From assembly GCA_003343805.1 (NCBI GenBank), contig QAKM01000002.1, positions 1 to 21,777 on the forward strand: DNA of 21,777 nucleotides, read 5' to 3'. Source of the stretch: Bacillota bacterium. GTDB taxonomy: Bacteria; Bacillota; Clostridia; Christensenellales; Borkfalkiaceae. Under the pieces are notes generated by a model. It was not told where the DNA came from. It saw only the letters and a list, made by a program, of their open reading frames with translations, and made no database searches. Shown here piece by piece: positions 15,101 to 21,777 of the stretch. Made by a program: the position numbers and the translations under genes. Position 1 is the first letter of the stretch, and each line of letters begins with the position of its first letter.

Positions 15101-15982
15101 ATGGGGTTTCTTTCCCGGTTGAGACAACTCTTTCGCCCCGCTCCGCCGCCCGTCGGCCTGGGCATCGCCCTCGGCAGCGGGGGAGCCAAGGGTATGGCGC
15201 ATCTCGGGGCGCTGAAGGCGTTCGAGGAGGCGGGCATCACCTTCTCCTTCGTGGCGGGCACGTCCATCGGCGCGGTCGTCGGGGCGCTGCTTGCAAAGGG
15301 GTATTCCGCGGAGGATATGCGCCGCATCGTGGAGGCCGTCAACCGCAGGGAGTTTTCCAGAAACCTGCGCCCCTTTGCCGACCTCACCTTTGCCGAACAG
15401 TTCCTTGAAAACTATCTCGAAGGCGATTTTACCACCCTCTCCCTTCCCTTTGCCGCCTGCGCGACGGACGGGAAGGACAACCGCCTCGTCGTTCTGAGGA
15501 AGGGCAAGCTCGCCCGTGCGGTCACGGCGTCCTCGGCCATCCCGCCTCTTTTTAAGGGCGTGCAGGTGGACGGGCGCGAGCTCTATGACGGCGCCTTCAC
15601 GAACGCCATTCCCACCGATGTGTGCCGGGCGCTCGGCGCGGAGTTCGTCATCGGCATCGACCTTGCCGCCTTTGCCAGGCCGGAGGAGGAAAAGGGGCGC
15701 TTTTCGCGGCTCCTGGGGAGCGCGCTCACGCACATCCAGCCCGTGCGCTATACCGAAGATCAGCGCACACGGGGCTATAAGAGCGCCGACTATATGCTTC
15801 GTCCGCCCCTCGGGGCGTTCCGCTCCACCGACATTTCGGAGGAGGCGATGGAGGAGATGTACACCCTCGGCTATGAGGAGGCCAAGCGATGTATGGAGGA
15901 GATCAGAGAGGCGATCTCGGCCTTCTCGAAGGAGAAGAACGGGAAAAGGCCCTTCGCAGGGAGAGGCGCGCGCAGAAGCTGA
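15101..15982 (+). CDS. Patatin-like phospholipase (RssA/YchK type)
   Basis: A serine lipid acyl hydrolase of the bacterial patatin group. The oxyanion-hole motif GSGGAKG (25-31), nucleophile elbow GTSIG (Ser55) and catalytic DGA (Asp163) form the complete Ser-Asp dyad. A short basic, hydrophobic N-terminus (GFLSRLRQLFRP) could touch the membrane; there is no signal peptide. At 293 residues it matches the RssA-like family. It leads the aro operon but has no known link to aromatic biosynthesis; membrane lipid turnover is the likely role. Its last 94 nt overlap the next gene. Confidence 0.92.
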   Translation: MGFLSRLRQLFRPAPPPVGLGIALGSGGAKGMAHLGALKAFEEAGITFSFVAGTSIGAVVGALLAKGYSAEDMRRIVEAVNRREFSRNLRPFADLTFAEQFLENYLEGDFTTLSLPFAACATDGKDNRLVVLRKGKLARAVTASSAIPPLFKGVQVDGRELYDGAFTNAIPTDVCRALGAEFVIGIDLAAFARPEEEKGRFSRLLGSALTHIQPVRYTEDQRTRGYKSADYMLRPPLGAFRSTDISEEAMEEMYTLGYEEAKRCMEEIREAISAFSKEKNGKRPFAGRGARRS

Positions 15983-16911
15983 AGCGGGCGCTGCCCGCGC
16001 TCTGCGCCCTCGTTCTCGTGCTCGTCATTGCCCTGGTGCATCTCTTTGTGCCGCTCTCTTCGCTGCTGCCCGCCTACAAGCTGACGGCGCGGGCGGAAGG
16101 GGAGCTGCGCGTCCACTTTCTCGACGTGGGACAGGGCGACTGCACGGTCATCGAATTTCCCTCGGGCGACGTCGTCCTCATCGATGCGGGCGACGGGAGC
16201 TTTTTTAACCGCATCCATACGGTGCGCTATCTGAAAGCGCTGGCGCCCGCGCATCTCACCATGATCCTGACCCATGCCGATGCCGACCACTACGGCGGCT
16301 TTGAATCGCTCGTTCAGGCGTTCGGCGCGGATGCCTTCTATCTCCCTGCGGCGGGGGAGGATACGCCCGAATATGCGGCTCTGCTCGATGCTGTTGAAAG
16401 GAGCGGGGCGGAGACGGGCGTCATGACGCGCTACGGGGTCATTGCCGACCGCTCGGGCGCCTATCTCGCCTGCATTTCGCCGCGGAGCCTCGACGAGGAG
16501 GAGGGGAACGAGGCGTCGTCCGTGTTCTATCTCCGCTACGAGGGCGTGGGGGTCATGCTGGCGGGGGATATCTCCTCGGCCGTGGAGCGCCGCCTCGTGC
16601 GCGAGAACGCCCTTTTAGAGGGCATCTTCGACTGCGGGGGCTTCCGCGTGCGGCCGGAGGAGACGGAGATCCTGAAGGTCTCCCATCACGGCTCGGCCTA
16701 TTCGAGCTGTACAGAATGGCTCTCTCTTCTGTCGCCCGAGGCGGCCGTCGTCTCGTGCGGGGCGGGCAATGCGTTTTCTCACCCCTCGCCCGAGGCGCTT
16801 GGCCGCATCTCCGCAGTCGGTGCGGAGATCTATCGGACGGACGAGCTGGGAGATGTGATCGTCGGGATCCATGAGGGAGGCTATACGCTCTCCTATTCCG
16901 GACAGAGGTAA
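15889..16911 (+). CDS. Membrane-anchored ComEC-like metallo-beta-lactamase-fold protein
   Basis: It resembles the isolated C-terminal hydrolase domain of the competence protein ComEC, without the DNA channel. A charged cytosolic start (1-33) precedes one hydrophobic helix (about 34-57), then a domain beginning VHFLDVGQGDCTVIEFPSGD. The metal motif is LTHADADH (His129, Asp131, Asp133, His134), with LAGDIS and LKVSHHGSAYSS later. The topology suggests the hydrolase domain is outside the membrane. ATG 15889 is preceded by GAGGAGG (15875-15881) at 7 nt; it overlaps patatin by 94 nt. Later start codons would fall inside the helix, so the long overlap seems real. Possible roles are cleavage of an extracellular phosphodiester substrate or nuclease activity; a competence role is unproven. 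Confidence 0.85.
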   Translation: MYGGDQRGDLGLLEGEEREKALRRERRAQKLKRALPALCALVLVLVIALVHLFVPLSSLLPAYKLTARAEGELRVHFLDVGQGDCTVIEFPSGDVVLIDAGDGSFFNRIHTVRYLKALAPAHLTMILTHADADHYGGFESLVQAFGADAFYLPAAGEDTPEYAALLDAVERSGAETGVMTRYGVIADRSGAYLACISPRSLDEEEGNEASSVFYLRYEGVGVMLAGDISSAVERRLVRENALLEGIFDCGGFRVRPEETEILKVSHHGSAYSSCTEWLSLLSPEAAVVSCGAGNAFSHPSPEALGRISAVGAEIYRTDELGDVIVGIHEGGYTLSYSGQR

Positions 16912-16914
16912 ATT

Positions 16915-18042
16915 ATGCGTTTGACGACATCGGGAGAATCACACGGCAAAGGGCTCTTTGCCATTCTGGAGGGGGTGCCCGCGGGGCTTGCCCTCGACCT
17001 TGCGCGCATCGACGGGGCGCTTGCGCTCCGGCAGGGCGGCTACGGCAGAGGGGGACGGCAGAAGATCGAACGGGATCGTGCCGAGATCATGACGGGCGTC
17101 CGCAACGGCGTCACGCTCGGAAGCCCCCTGACGCTTGCCGTCTTTAACCGCGACTACGAAAATTGGAAACAATACATGGCGCCCGAGGGGTGCGACGTGT
17201 CGGCGCGGCGCGTGACCAGGGTGCGCCCGGGACACGCCGACCTTACGGGCATGATCAAGTTTGCAACGGACGATGCGCGCAACGTTTTAGAGCGCGCCTC
17301 CGCCCGCGAGACGGCTGCACGTGTGGCGGCCGGGGCGGTATGCGTGCAGCTTCTGGAGGCGCTCGGCATCGGGATCCGCCATTATGTGCGCTCGCTGGGA
17401 GGCATTTCGGATGAACACGAATATCCCTTTGAAGTGCTCAACGATAAGTCTCCCGTCCTCGGCATGATGGACGCGGAGAGGGAACGGGAGGCGGTAAAGC
17501 TCATCGACCGCGCCAAGGCGGAGGGGGATACCCTCGGCGGCACGGTGGAACTGCGCGTACACGGCCTCAAGCGCGGCTTCGGAAGCTGCATGACCTACCG
17601 CGAAAAGCTGGACGCCCGCCTCACGGCGGCGCTCATGAGCGTGCAGGCCGTCAAGGGCGTGGAAGTGGGCGAAGGCTTTGCGCTCGCCGCTCTCCCCGGG
17701 AGCCTTGCACACGATGAACTGTTTTACGAGGAAGGCCGCGGCTATTTCCGCAGGACCAACCGCGCTGGCGGCATCGAGGGCGGGATGTCCAACGGCGAAG
17801 AGCTCGTGCTCCGTGCCGCGATGAAGCCCATCCCCACCCTCATGAAGGGGCTTCGGACGGTGGATACGGACGGCAACGTGCCCGCGCGCGCTTGCACCGA
17901 ACGCAGCGACGTGTGCGCGCTCACGGCGTGCGGCGTCGTTTTGGAAAGCGCGCTCGCCTTCGAGCTTTGCTCCGTCGTTCTGGAACAGCTCGGCGGCAGC
18001 AATCTGAAAGAGATCAAACGCCGCTACGAGGAGATGCCATGA
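16915..18042 (+). CDS. aroC: Chorismate synthase
   Basis: AroC makes chorismate from EPSP in the last shikimate-pathway step and needs reduced FMN. Family signatures are GESHGKG (7-13), RPGHADLTGMIKF, ERASARETAARVAAGA and NRAGGIEGGMSNGE. At 375 residues it is full length. ATG 16915 is 3 nt after the previous stop, with a modest SD-like AGAGG. It is monofunctional: no flavin reductase domain is fused. Its substrate comes from AroA, which is not encoded here. The stop overlaps the start of aroB (ATGA). Confidence 0.97.
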   Translation: MRLTTSGESHGKGLFAILEGVPAGLALDLARIDGALALRQGGYGRGGRQKIERDRAEIMTGVRNGVTLGSPLTLAVFNRDYENWKQYMAPEGCDVSARRVTRVRPGHADLTGMIKFATDDARNVLERASARETAARVAAGAVCVQLLEALGIGIRHYVRSLGGISDEHEYPFEVLNDKSPVLGMMDAEREREAVKLIDRAKAEGDTLGGTVELRVHGLKRGFGSCMTYREKLDARLTAALMSVQAVKGVEVGEGFALAALPGSLAHDELFYEEGRGYFRRTNRAGGIEGGMSNGEELVLRAAMKPIPTLMKGLRTVDTDGNVPARACTERSDVCALTACGVVLESALAFELCSVVLEQLGGSNLKEIKRRYEEMP

Positions 18043-19103
18043 GGACGATCGTTCTGAAGGAAGAGGCGCAGTCCTCAAAAAGCACCATCTTCTGCGGGGA
18101 GGGGGCGTTTGAAAAGGAACTCCCGCGCTTTCTTGCGGGCTATCCGCAGAAACTGATCTTTACCGACAGCAACGTCGAACGCCTGTGGGGGGCGCGCATC
18201 CGCGAAGTGCTGGGCGACGTGCCCGTGTTCGTCATGCCTGCGGGCGAGGAACACAAGACGGAGGAGACGCTCTTCTCTCTTCTGAAGGCGATGGCAGAGC
18301 AGCAGCTCCACCGCACGAGCTGCCTCGTGATGATCGGCGGCGGCGTCGTCGGGGACATCGGCGGCCTTGCGGCGGCGCTCTATATGCGCGGCATCGCCTG
18401 CTTCCAGGTGCCGACCACCCTTCTGGCGCAGGTCGACTCCTCGGTGGGCGGAAAGACGGCCATCGACTTTCTGGGCATCAAGAACCTTGTGGGGGCGTTC
18501 AACCAGCCCGAGGCAGTGTTTGCCGACCCCTGTTTTCTTTCCACCCTGCCCCCGCGCGAGGTGCGCTGCGGGCTGGGAGAGATGGTAAAACACGGCGCAC
18601 TCAGCGAAGAACTCTTTGAAACACTGCTCGCGCGGCGGAACGAATTGGCGGCGCTCGATGTGCCTGCCGACCTCATCGCAGACAACATCGCATTTAAGGC
18701 CTCTGTCGTCGCGCAGGACGCCAAAGAGAGCGGGCTCCGTAAATCTCTCAATCTCGGGCATACGACGGCGCACGCGCTCGAATTGGCGCAAAAAACGCGG
18801 TCGCACGGGGAATGCGTGCTGCTCGGCACCATCTTCGAGGCTGAGCTTGCGCGCCGGCATGAAAAATGCGACGATGGGTACCTTCATGAACTCGTCTCCC
18901 TCTGCAAAGAGGTGCTGGGGGGCATCCCTGCGCTGCCGCCCGCGAAGGAGTGGACGCCGCTCGCCCTTCTGGACAAGAAAAACACGGAGCGGGGCACCGT
19001 GGTCGTCACGGCGCCCGTTGCCCGCGGAACATACCGCCTCATTGCGCTTCCCTTTGCGGAGTATGCGCGGGAGGCAGAGGAGATACAAGCAAGATTATGT
19101 TAA
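18039..19103 (+). CDS. aroB: 3-Dehydroquinate synthase
   Basis: AroB converts DAHP to 3-dehydroquinate (step 2) using NAD and a divalent metal. Motifs are IGGGVVGDIGG (99-109), PTTLLAQVDSSVGGKT (125-140), GLGEMVKHG with metal ligand Glu181, LNLGHTTAHALE with His241, and SHGE with His256. The usual GHTFGHA is GHTTAHA here, a mild change. At 354 residues the length is normal. ATG 18039 overlaps the aroC stop by 4 nt; the frame is open further upstream but that part is a shadow of aroC. It overlaps aroE by 7 nt. Confidence 0.96.
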   Translation: MRTIVLKEEAQSSKSTIFCGEGAFEKELPRFLAGYPQKLIFTDSNVERLWGARIREVLGDVPVFVMPAGEEHKTEETLFSLLKAMAEQQLHRTSCLVMIGGGVVGDIGGLAAALYMRGIACFQVPTTLLAQVDSSVGGKTAIDFLGIKNLVGAFNQPEAVFADPCFLSTLPPREVRCGLGEMVKHGALSEELFETLLARRNELAALDVPADLIADNIAFKASVVAQDAKESGLRKSLNLGHTTAHALELAQKTRSHGECVLLGTIFEAELARRHEKCDDGYLHELVSLCKEVLGGIPALPPAKEWTPLALLDKKNTERGTVVVTAPVARGTYRLIALPFAEYAREAEEIQARLC

Positions 19104-19936
19104 AGTTGGCTGTCATCGGCAAGGACGTGTCCGAGTCGCTGAGCCCCGCGATGCACACCTTCATCCTGCGTGAAATGGGCGAGGCCTGCACCTACGACTG
19201 CGTCAGCATTCCGCCCGAACAGTTCGGGGAACGGGCGGAGGCATTGTTTGAACGGTACGACGCCTTCAACGTCACCATCCCCTTCAAGACGGACATCATG
19301 CCCTATCTCAAGGAGCTGAAGGGGGATGCGGGGACGTTCGGTGCCGTCAATACCGTGGTGAGTACCTCTCGCGCGGGCTATAACACCGACGGCATGGGTT
19401 TTTTGCTCATGCTCGAGAACGCAGGCGTTGAGGTGAAGGGGAAGGATGTGCTCGTCCTCGGCGCGGGCGGTGCGGGCAGGAGCTGCATCAAAAAGCTCGC
19501 GGAGGCGGGCGCGAACGTCTTTGCCTACGAGCGGAGCGAGGAGCGCCTTGAAGAAGTGTTCAAAGAGTTCGGCTGTTTTGCCCCGCTTTCCGAAGCGGAG
19601 GCACGGCGGTATGACGTCATCGTCAACTGCACGGGCATCGGGATGCACAGGACGGTGGGTAGGACGCCCTCCGTGCGCACCAAGGCGGGTGAGGTGCCGG
19701 TGGGGGAGGAACTCCTCTCCCTCTGCGAGACGGTGGTCGATCTCATCTATGTGCCCAAAGAGTCGGAATTTCTGCGCATCGCGCGCGGGCTTGGGAAGCG
19801 GACGGTCAACGGAAGCGCCATGCTCTTCTATCAGGCGTACTTTGCCGACTGCATCTACCTCGGCCGCACGCCCGATGCGGCGGAAGCGGGACGGCTGTTT
19901 GAGGCGTATCAACGCAAAGGAGGGGATAAGGCATGA
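19097..19936 (+). CDS. aroE: Shikimate dehydrogenase
   Basis: AroE reduces 3-dehydroshikimate to shikimate with NADPH (step 4). The shikimate-binding pattern SESLSPAMH (12-20) and NVTIPFK with catalytic Lys64 are present, with Asp98 in YNTDGMGF as its partner. The Rossmann motif is VLGAGGAGRS. At 279 residues it is full length. ATG 19097 overlaps the aroB end by 7 nt; the open frame upstream is only the antiphase reading of aroB. The SD is weak, so translational coupling to aroB is probable. The end overlaps aroQ by 4 nt. Confidence 0.95.
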   Translation: MLKLAVIGKDVSESLSPAMHTFILREMGEACTYDCVSIPPEQFGERAEALFERYDAFNVTIPFKTDIMPYLKELKGDAGTFGAVNTVVSTSRAGYNTDGMGFLLMLENAGVEVKGKDVLVLGAGGAGRSCIKKLAEAGANVFAYERSEERLEEVFKEFGCFAPLSEAEARRYDVIVNCTGIGMHRTVGRTPSVRTKAGEVPVGEELLSLCETVVDLIYVPKESEFLRIARGLGKRTVNGSAMLFYQAYFADCIYLGRTPDAAEAGRLFEAYQRKGGDKA

Positions 19937-20355
19937 AGTTTCTGGTTTTGAACGGCGTCAATCTGGGGCGCACGGGGATGCGGGAAAAGGGTGTGTACGG
20001 CTCGGACACCCTCGAGAGCATCAACAAGGGCCTTGCGGACTTTGTAAGAGCGCACGGGCATGAGGCCGACTTCTTTCAGAGCGACCTTGAGGGAGAGCTC
20101 TGCACCAAGATCGGGCAGGCGGAGGGCGTGTACGACGGCATCGTCCTGAACGCGGGGGCATTCACGCACTATTCCTACGCCATCCGCGATGCGATCGCGG
20201 GGGTCAGCGTTCCCGTCGTCGAGGTGCACATGTCCAACGTCCACGCACGGGAGGAGTTCCGGCACAAGTCCGTCCTCACCGAAGTGTGCAGGGGGGAGAT
20301 CCTCGGCTTCGGAAAGAACAGTTATTATCTTGCATTGGAGAGTTTTTGGTTATGA
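19933..20355 (+). CDS. aroQ: Type II 3-dehydroquinate dehydratase
   Basis: AroQ dehydrates 3-dehydroquinate (step 3). This is the type II, dodecameric flavodoxin-like enzyme, unrelated to AroD. The N-terminal motif is LNGVNLGRTGMREKGVYG, with Arg17 and catalytic Tyr22. It departs from the usual LNGPNLNLLGxREPxxYG in the lid hinge (GRTG for NLLG). NAGAFTHYSYAIRDA (73-87) and EVHMSNVHAREEFR (97-110, His99 as acid) are well kept. The 140 residues are standard. It overlaps aroE and aroK by 4 nt each. Confidence 0.95.
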   Translation: MKFLVLNGVNLGRTGMREKGVYGSDTLESINKGLADFVRAHGHEADFFQSDLEGELCTKIGQAEGVYDGIVLNAGAFTHYSYAIRDAIAGVSVPVVEVHMSNVHAREEFRHKSVLTEVCRGEILGFGKNSYYLALESFWL

Positions 20356-20891
20356 ATATCGTACTTTGCGGCATGATGGGAGTGGGCAAATCGACGGTCG
20401 GCATCCGCATCGCGGAGCTGACGGGAAGGCGGTGGATCGATACCGATATCATGATCACCGACCGTTACGGACGCATTTCCGACCTCTTTGAGTACTACGG
20501 TGAAGCGCACTTCCGCGAACTCGAAACGAAGGTCGTCAAGGAGCTTTCTACGCAGGACGGCCTCGTCATCTCGACGGGCGGCGGCCTCGTTCTGAAGCCC
20601 GAAAACAACGAGATGCTGAAACGCAACGGAAGGATCTTCTTCCTGCGGGCGAGCTTTGAGACGCTTCTCGCGCGTGTGCGGGCGGATGAGAGCCGTCCTC
20701 TTCTGAAGGATACGGGCAAGACGGCGGAAAAGCTGGGCGAGCTGATGGAGTGGCGGACGCCCGTCTATGAGCACGTTGCCGATCATATCGTCGATACGGA
20801 CGGCAGGACGGCGGAGGACGTGGCGCAGGACGTGCTGAAGATCTTCCTCGAGGACCGGGAGGGGACGCGGGAAGGCGAACCGACATGGTAA
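20352..20891 (+). CDS. aroK: Shikimate kinase
   Basis: AroK phosphorylates shikimate with ATP (step 5). Walker A is GMMGVGKST (7-15), DTD (30-32) binds Mg and shikimate, HFRELE supplies the Arg at 55, STGGG (74-78) is the Walker B-like substrate motif, and SRPLL lies in the lid. At 179 residues it is slightly longer than average, with a charged tail. ATG 20352 shares 4 nt with the aroQ stop; the open frame upstream is aroQ shadow. It overlaps the SDR gene by 7 nt. Confidence 0.95.
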   Translation: MNIVLCGMMGVGKSTVGIRIAELTGRRWIDTDIMITDRYGRISDLFEYYGEAHFRELETKVVKELSTQDGLVISTGGGLVLKPENNEMLKRNGRIFFLRASFETLLARVRADESRPLLKDTGKTAEKLGELMEWRTPVYEHVADHIVDTDGRTAEDVAQDVLKIFLEDREGTREGEPTW

Positions 20892-21598
20892 GACAAAAAT
20901 ATGCGCTCGTAACGGGCGGAACGCGCGGCATCGGCTTTGCGACTGCCGCGCTTTTGCAACAGGCGGGCTATCTTGTGACGGCGACCTACTCCCGGGAAGG
21001 GGAGGATGCGGCGTGCGCGCGGGAGAAGCTCAAGGGCGTCCGCTTTGTGCGGGCGGACGTCACCGAGGAAGAGGCGGTCAAGGCCGTCATCGAGGGGATG
21101 GAGCGGCTCGATCTCCTCGTCTGCAATGCGGGGGTCGCGTCCTTTGCACAGGTGCAGGACATCACACTTCCCGAATGGGAGCGCGTGATGCGCGTGAATG
21201 CGGGGGGCGTGTTCCTCTGCTGCAAACACGCCGTCAGAAAGATGCTGCACGTCGGTGAGGGCGGTGCGATCGTCAATGTTTCCTCCATCTGGGGGGAGAC
21301 GGGCGGAAGCTGTGAGAGCGCGTACTCCGCGTCGAAGGGTGCAGTCATCGCCTTTACCAAGGCGCTCGCGAAGGAGCTTGCGCCCTCGAAGATCACCGTC
21401 AACTGCGTGACGCCGGGCGTCATCGACACTGCGATGAACGCGCACTTCACAGACGAGGAGCTGCGTGCGATGGAAGAGGACATCCCCGCGGGCAGGATGG
21501 GGGAGCCGGAGGAGATCGCACGGGCCATTCTCTTCCTCGGGAGCGAGCCGTACATTACGGGGCAGATCCTGGGGGTGAATGGGGGAGCGCACATCTGA
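20885..21598 (+). CDS. FabG-like short-chain dehydrogenase/reductase
   Basis: A classical SDR closest in pattern to 3-oxoacyl-ACP reductase FabG. Cofactor motif TGGTRGIG (10-17), NAG (81-83) and the tetrad Asn105, Ser134, Tyr147, Lys151 (YSASK) are intact. The C-terminus GQILGVNGGAHI is typical. Substrate is uncertain: it could be acyl-ACP reduction or a different alcohol or keto substrate. No other fatty-acid genes lie nearby, so fabG is not assigned. It overlaps aroK by 7 nt and is the last gene before the terminator. At 237 residues it is normal. Confidence 0.9.
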   Translation: MVRQKYALVTGGTRGIGFATAALLQQAGYLVTATYSREGEDAACAREKLKGVRFVRADVTEEEAVKAVIEGMERLDLLVCNAGVASFAQVQDITLPEWERVMRVNAGGVFLCCKHAVRKMLHVGEGGAIVNVSSIWGETGGSCESAYSASKGAVIAFTKALAKELAPSKITVNCVTPGVIDTAMNAHFTDEELRAMEEDIPAGRMGEPEEIARAILFLGSEPYITGQILGVNGGAHI

Positions 21599-21633
21599 AA
21601 ACGCCGCCGAAGGCGCTGCAAAACTGAAAATTT

Positions 21634-21686
21634 GACGCAAAAAATGCGATCGCGCAAAATGTAAGCGCGATCGCATTTTTTGCGTC
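21634..21686. terminator. Long perfect palindromic terminator after the aro operon
   Basis: A 22-bp perfect stem (21634-21655 with 21665-21686) has a 9-nt loop. The GC-rich top is followed within the same arm by TTTTTT on the plus strand, and the opposite arm has AAAAAA, so it can terminate in both directions. It lies 36 bp after the SDR stop and closes the operon begun at 15021. Confidence 0.9.
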
Positions 21687-21689
21687 TTT

Positions 21690-21777
21690 GCATAGTACTA
21701 TGCCTGACATAATACCATGTATTTACGTCTGACAGAGTATTATTTCACTCAAAATGCAATACTATGTCACACATAAT
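21690..21777. repeat. AT-rich tail with palindrome and imperfect repeats
   Basis: Right after the terminator the base composition turns AT-rich. GCATAGTACTATGC (21690-21703) is a perfect 14-bp palindrome. An 18-nt motif TACTATGnCnnACATAAT occurs at 21696-21713 and again at 21760-21777 (15 of 18 identical), and CTGACA is present at about 21704 and 21729. No gene is visible. It may be the start of a repeat array, an operator-rich promoter region for the next gene, or an insertion; the window ends inside it. Confidence 0.5.

Overview
The window looks like a chromosomal segment from a GC-rich member of the Clostridia (Firmicutes). The main clue is gene order: rimP-nusA-rnpM(ylxR)-ylxQ-infB-rbfA-nrnA-truB-ribF is the classic Firmicutes translation/transcription cluster. 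Purine-rich Shine-Dalgarno sites and sigma-A-type promoters with 17-bp spacers fit this. A gut Christensenellales-like lineage is a guess from base composition and gene style only. I see no tRNA, rRNA, CRISPR array, transposase or phage gene. Almost everything is housekeeping, and I found no convincing new multi-gene system.

Layout. (1) 1-651: two hairpins and a leftward gene for a small two-helix membrane protein, broken in frame at an A6 tract. (2) 652-918: two divergent sigma-A promoters and the rimP leader with a GNRA-capped hairpin. (3) 919-9842: a rightward operon, rimP, nusA, rnpM, ylxQ, infB, rbfA, nrnA, truB, ribF and an endonuclease IV-like TIM-barrel gene, mostly with 4-7 nt overlaps. 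(4) 9993-12088: pepP-type M24 peptidase, efp and dtd, from a near-consensus promoter whose predicted start point falls on the pepP ATG. (5) 12187-13026: a PhnP-like metallo-beta-lactamase-fold hydrolase with a similar leaderless look. (6) 13027-13297: a hairpin-rich intergenic patch that looks like dispersed repeat sequence. (7) 13298-14907: a Cof-type HAD phosphatase converging on a multi-pass membrane protein gene. (8) 14908-15100: divergent promoters. (9) 15101-21598: a compact operon of patatin-like phospholipase, ComEC-like MBL-fold protein, aroC, aroB, aroE, aroQ, aroK and a FabG-like SDR, ending at a long perfect hairpin terminator (21634-21686). (10) 21687-21777: an AT-rich tail with imperfect repeats running off the window.

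How the genes work together. The first operon couples ribosome maturation (RimP, RbfA), transcription elongation (NusA), initiation (IF2), tRNA modification (TruB), RNA turnover (NrnA) and flavin cofactor synthesis (RibF). EF-P and Dtd add translation quality functions. The aro operon covers shikimate-pathway steps 2-5 (AroB, AroQ, AroE, AroK) and step 7 (AroC). DAHP synthase (step 1) and EPSP synthase AroA (step 6) are not in the window and must lie elsewhere if the pathway is complete.

The items most worth a second look are the frameshift under a perfect promoter, the two genes whose -10 box ends exactly 6 nt before ATG (candidate leaderless mRNAs), the repeat patch at 13.05-13.27 kb, the altered metal-ligand set of the endonuclease IV-like protein, and the repeats at the right edge.
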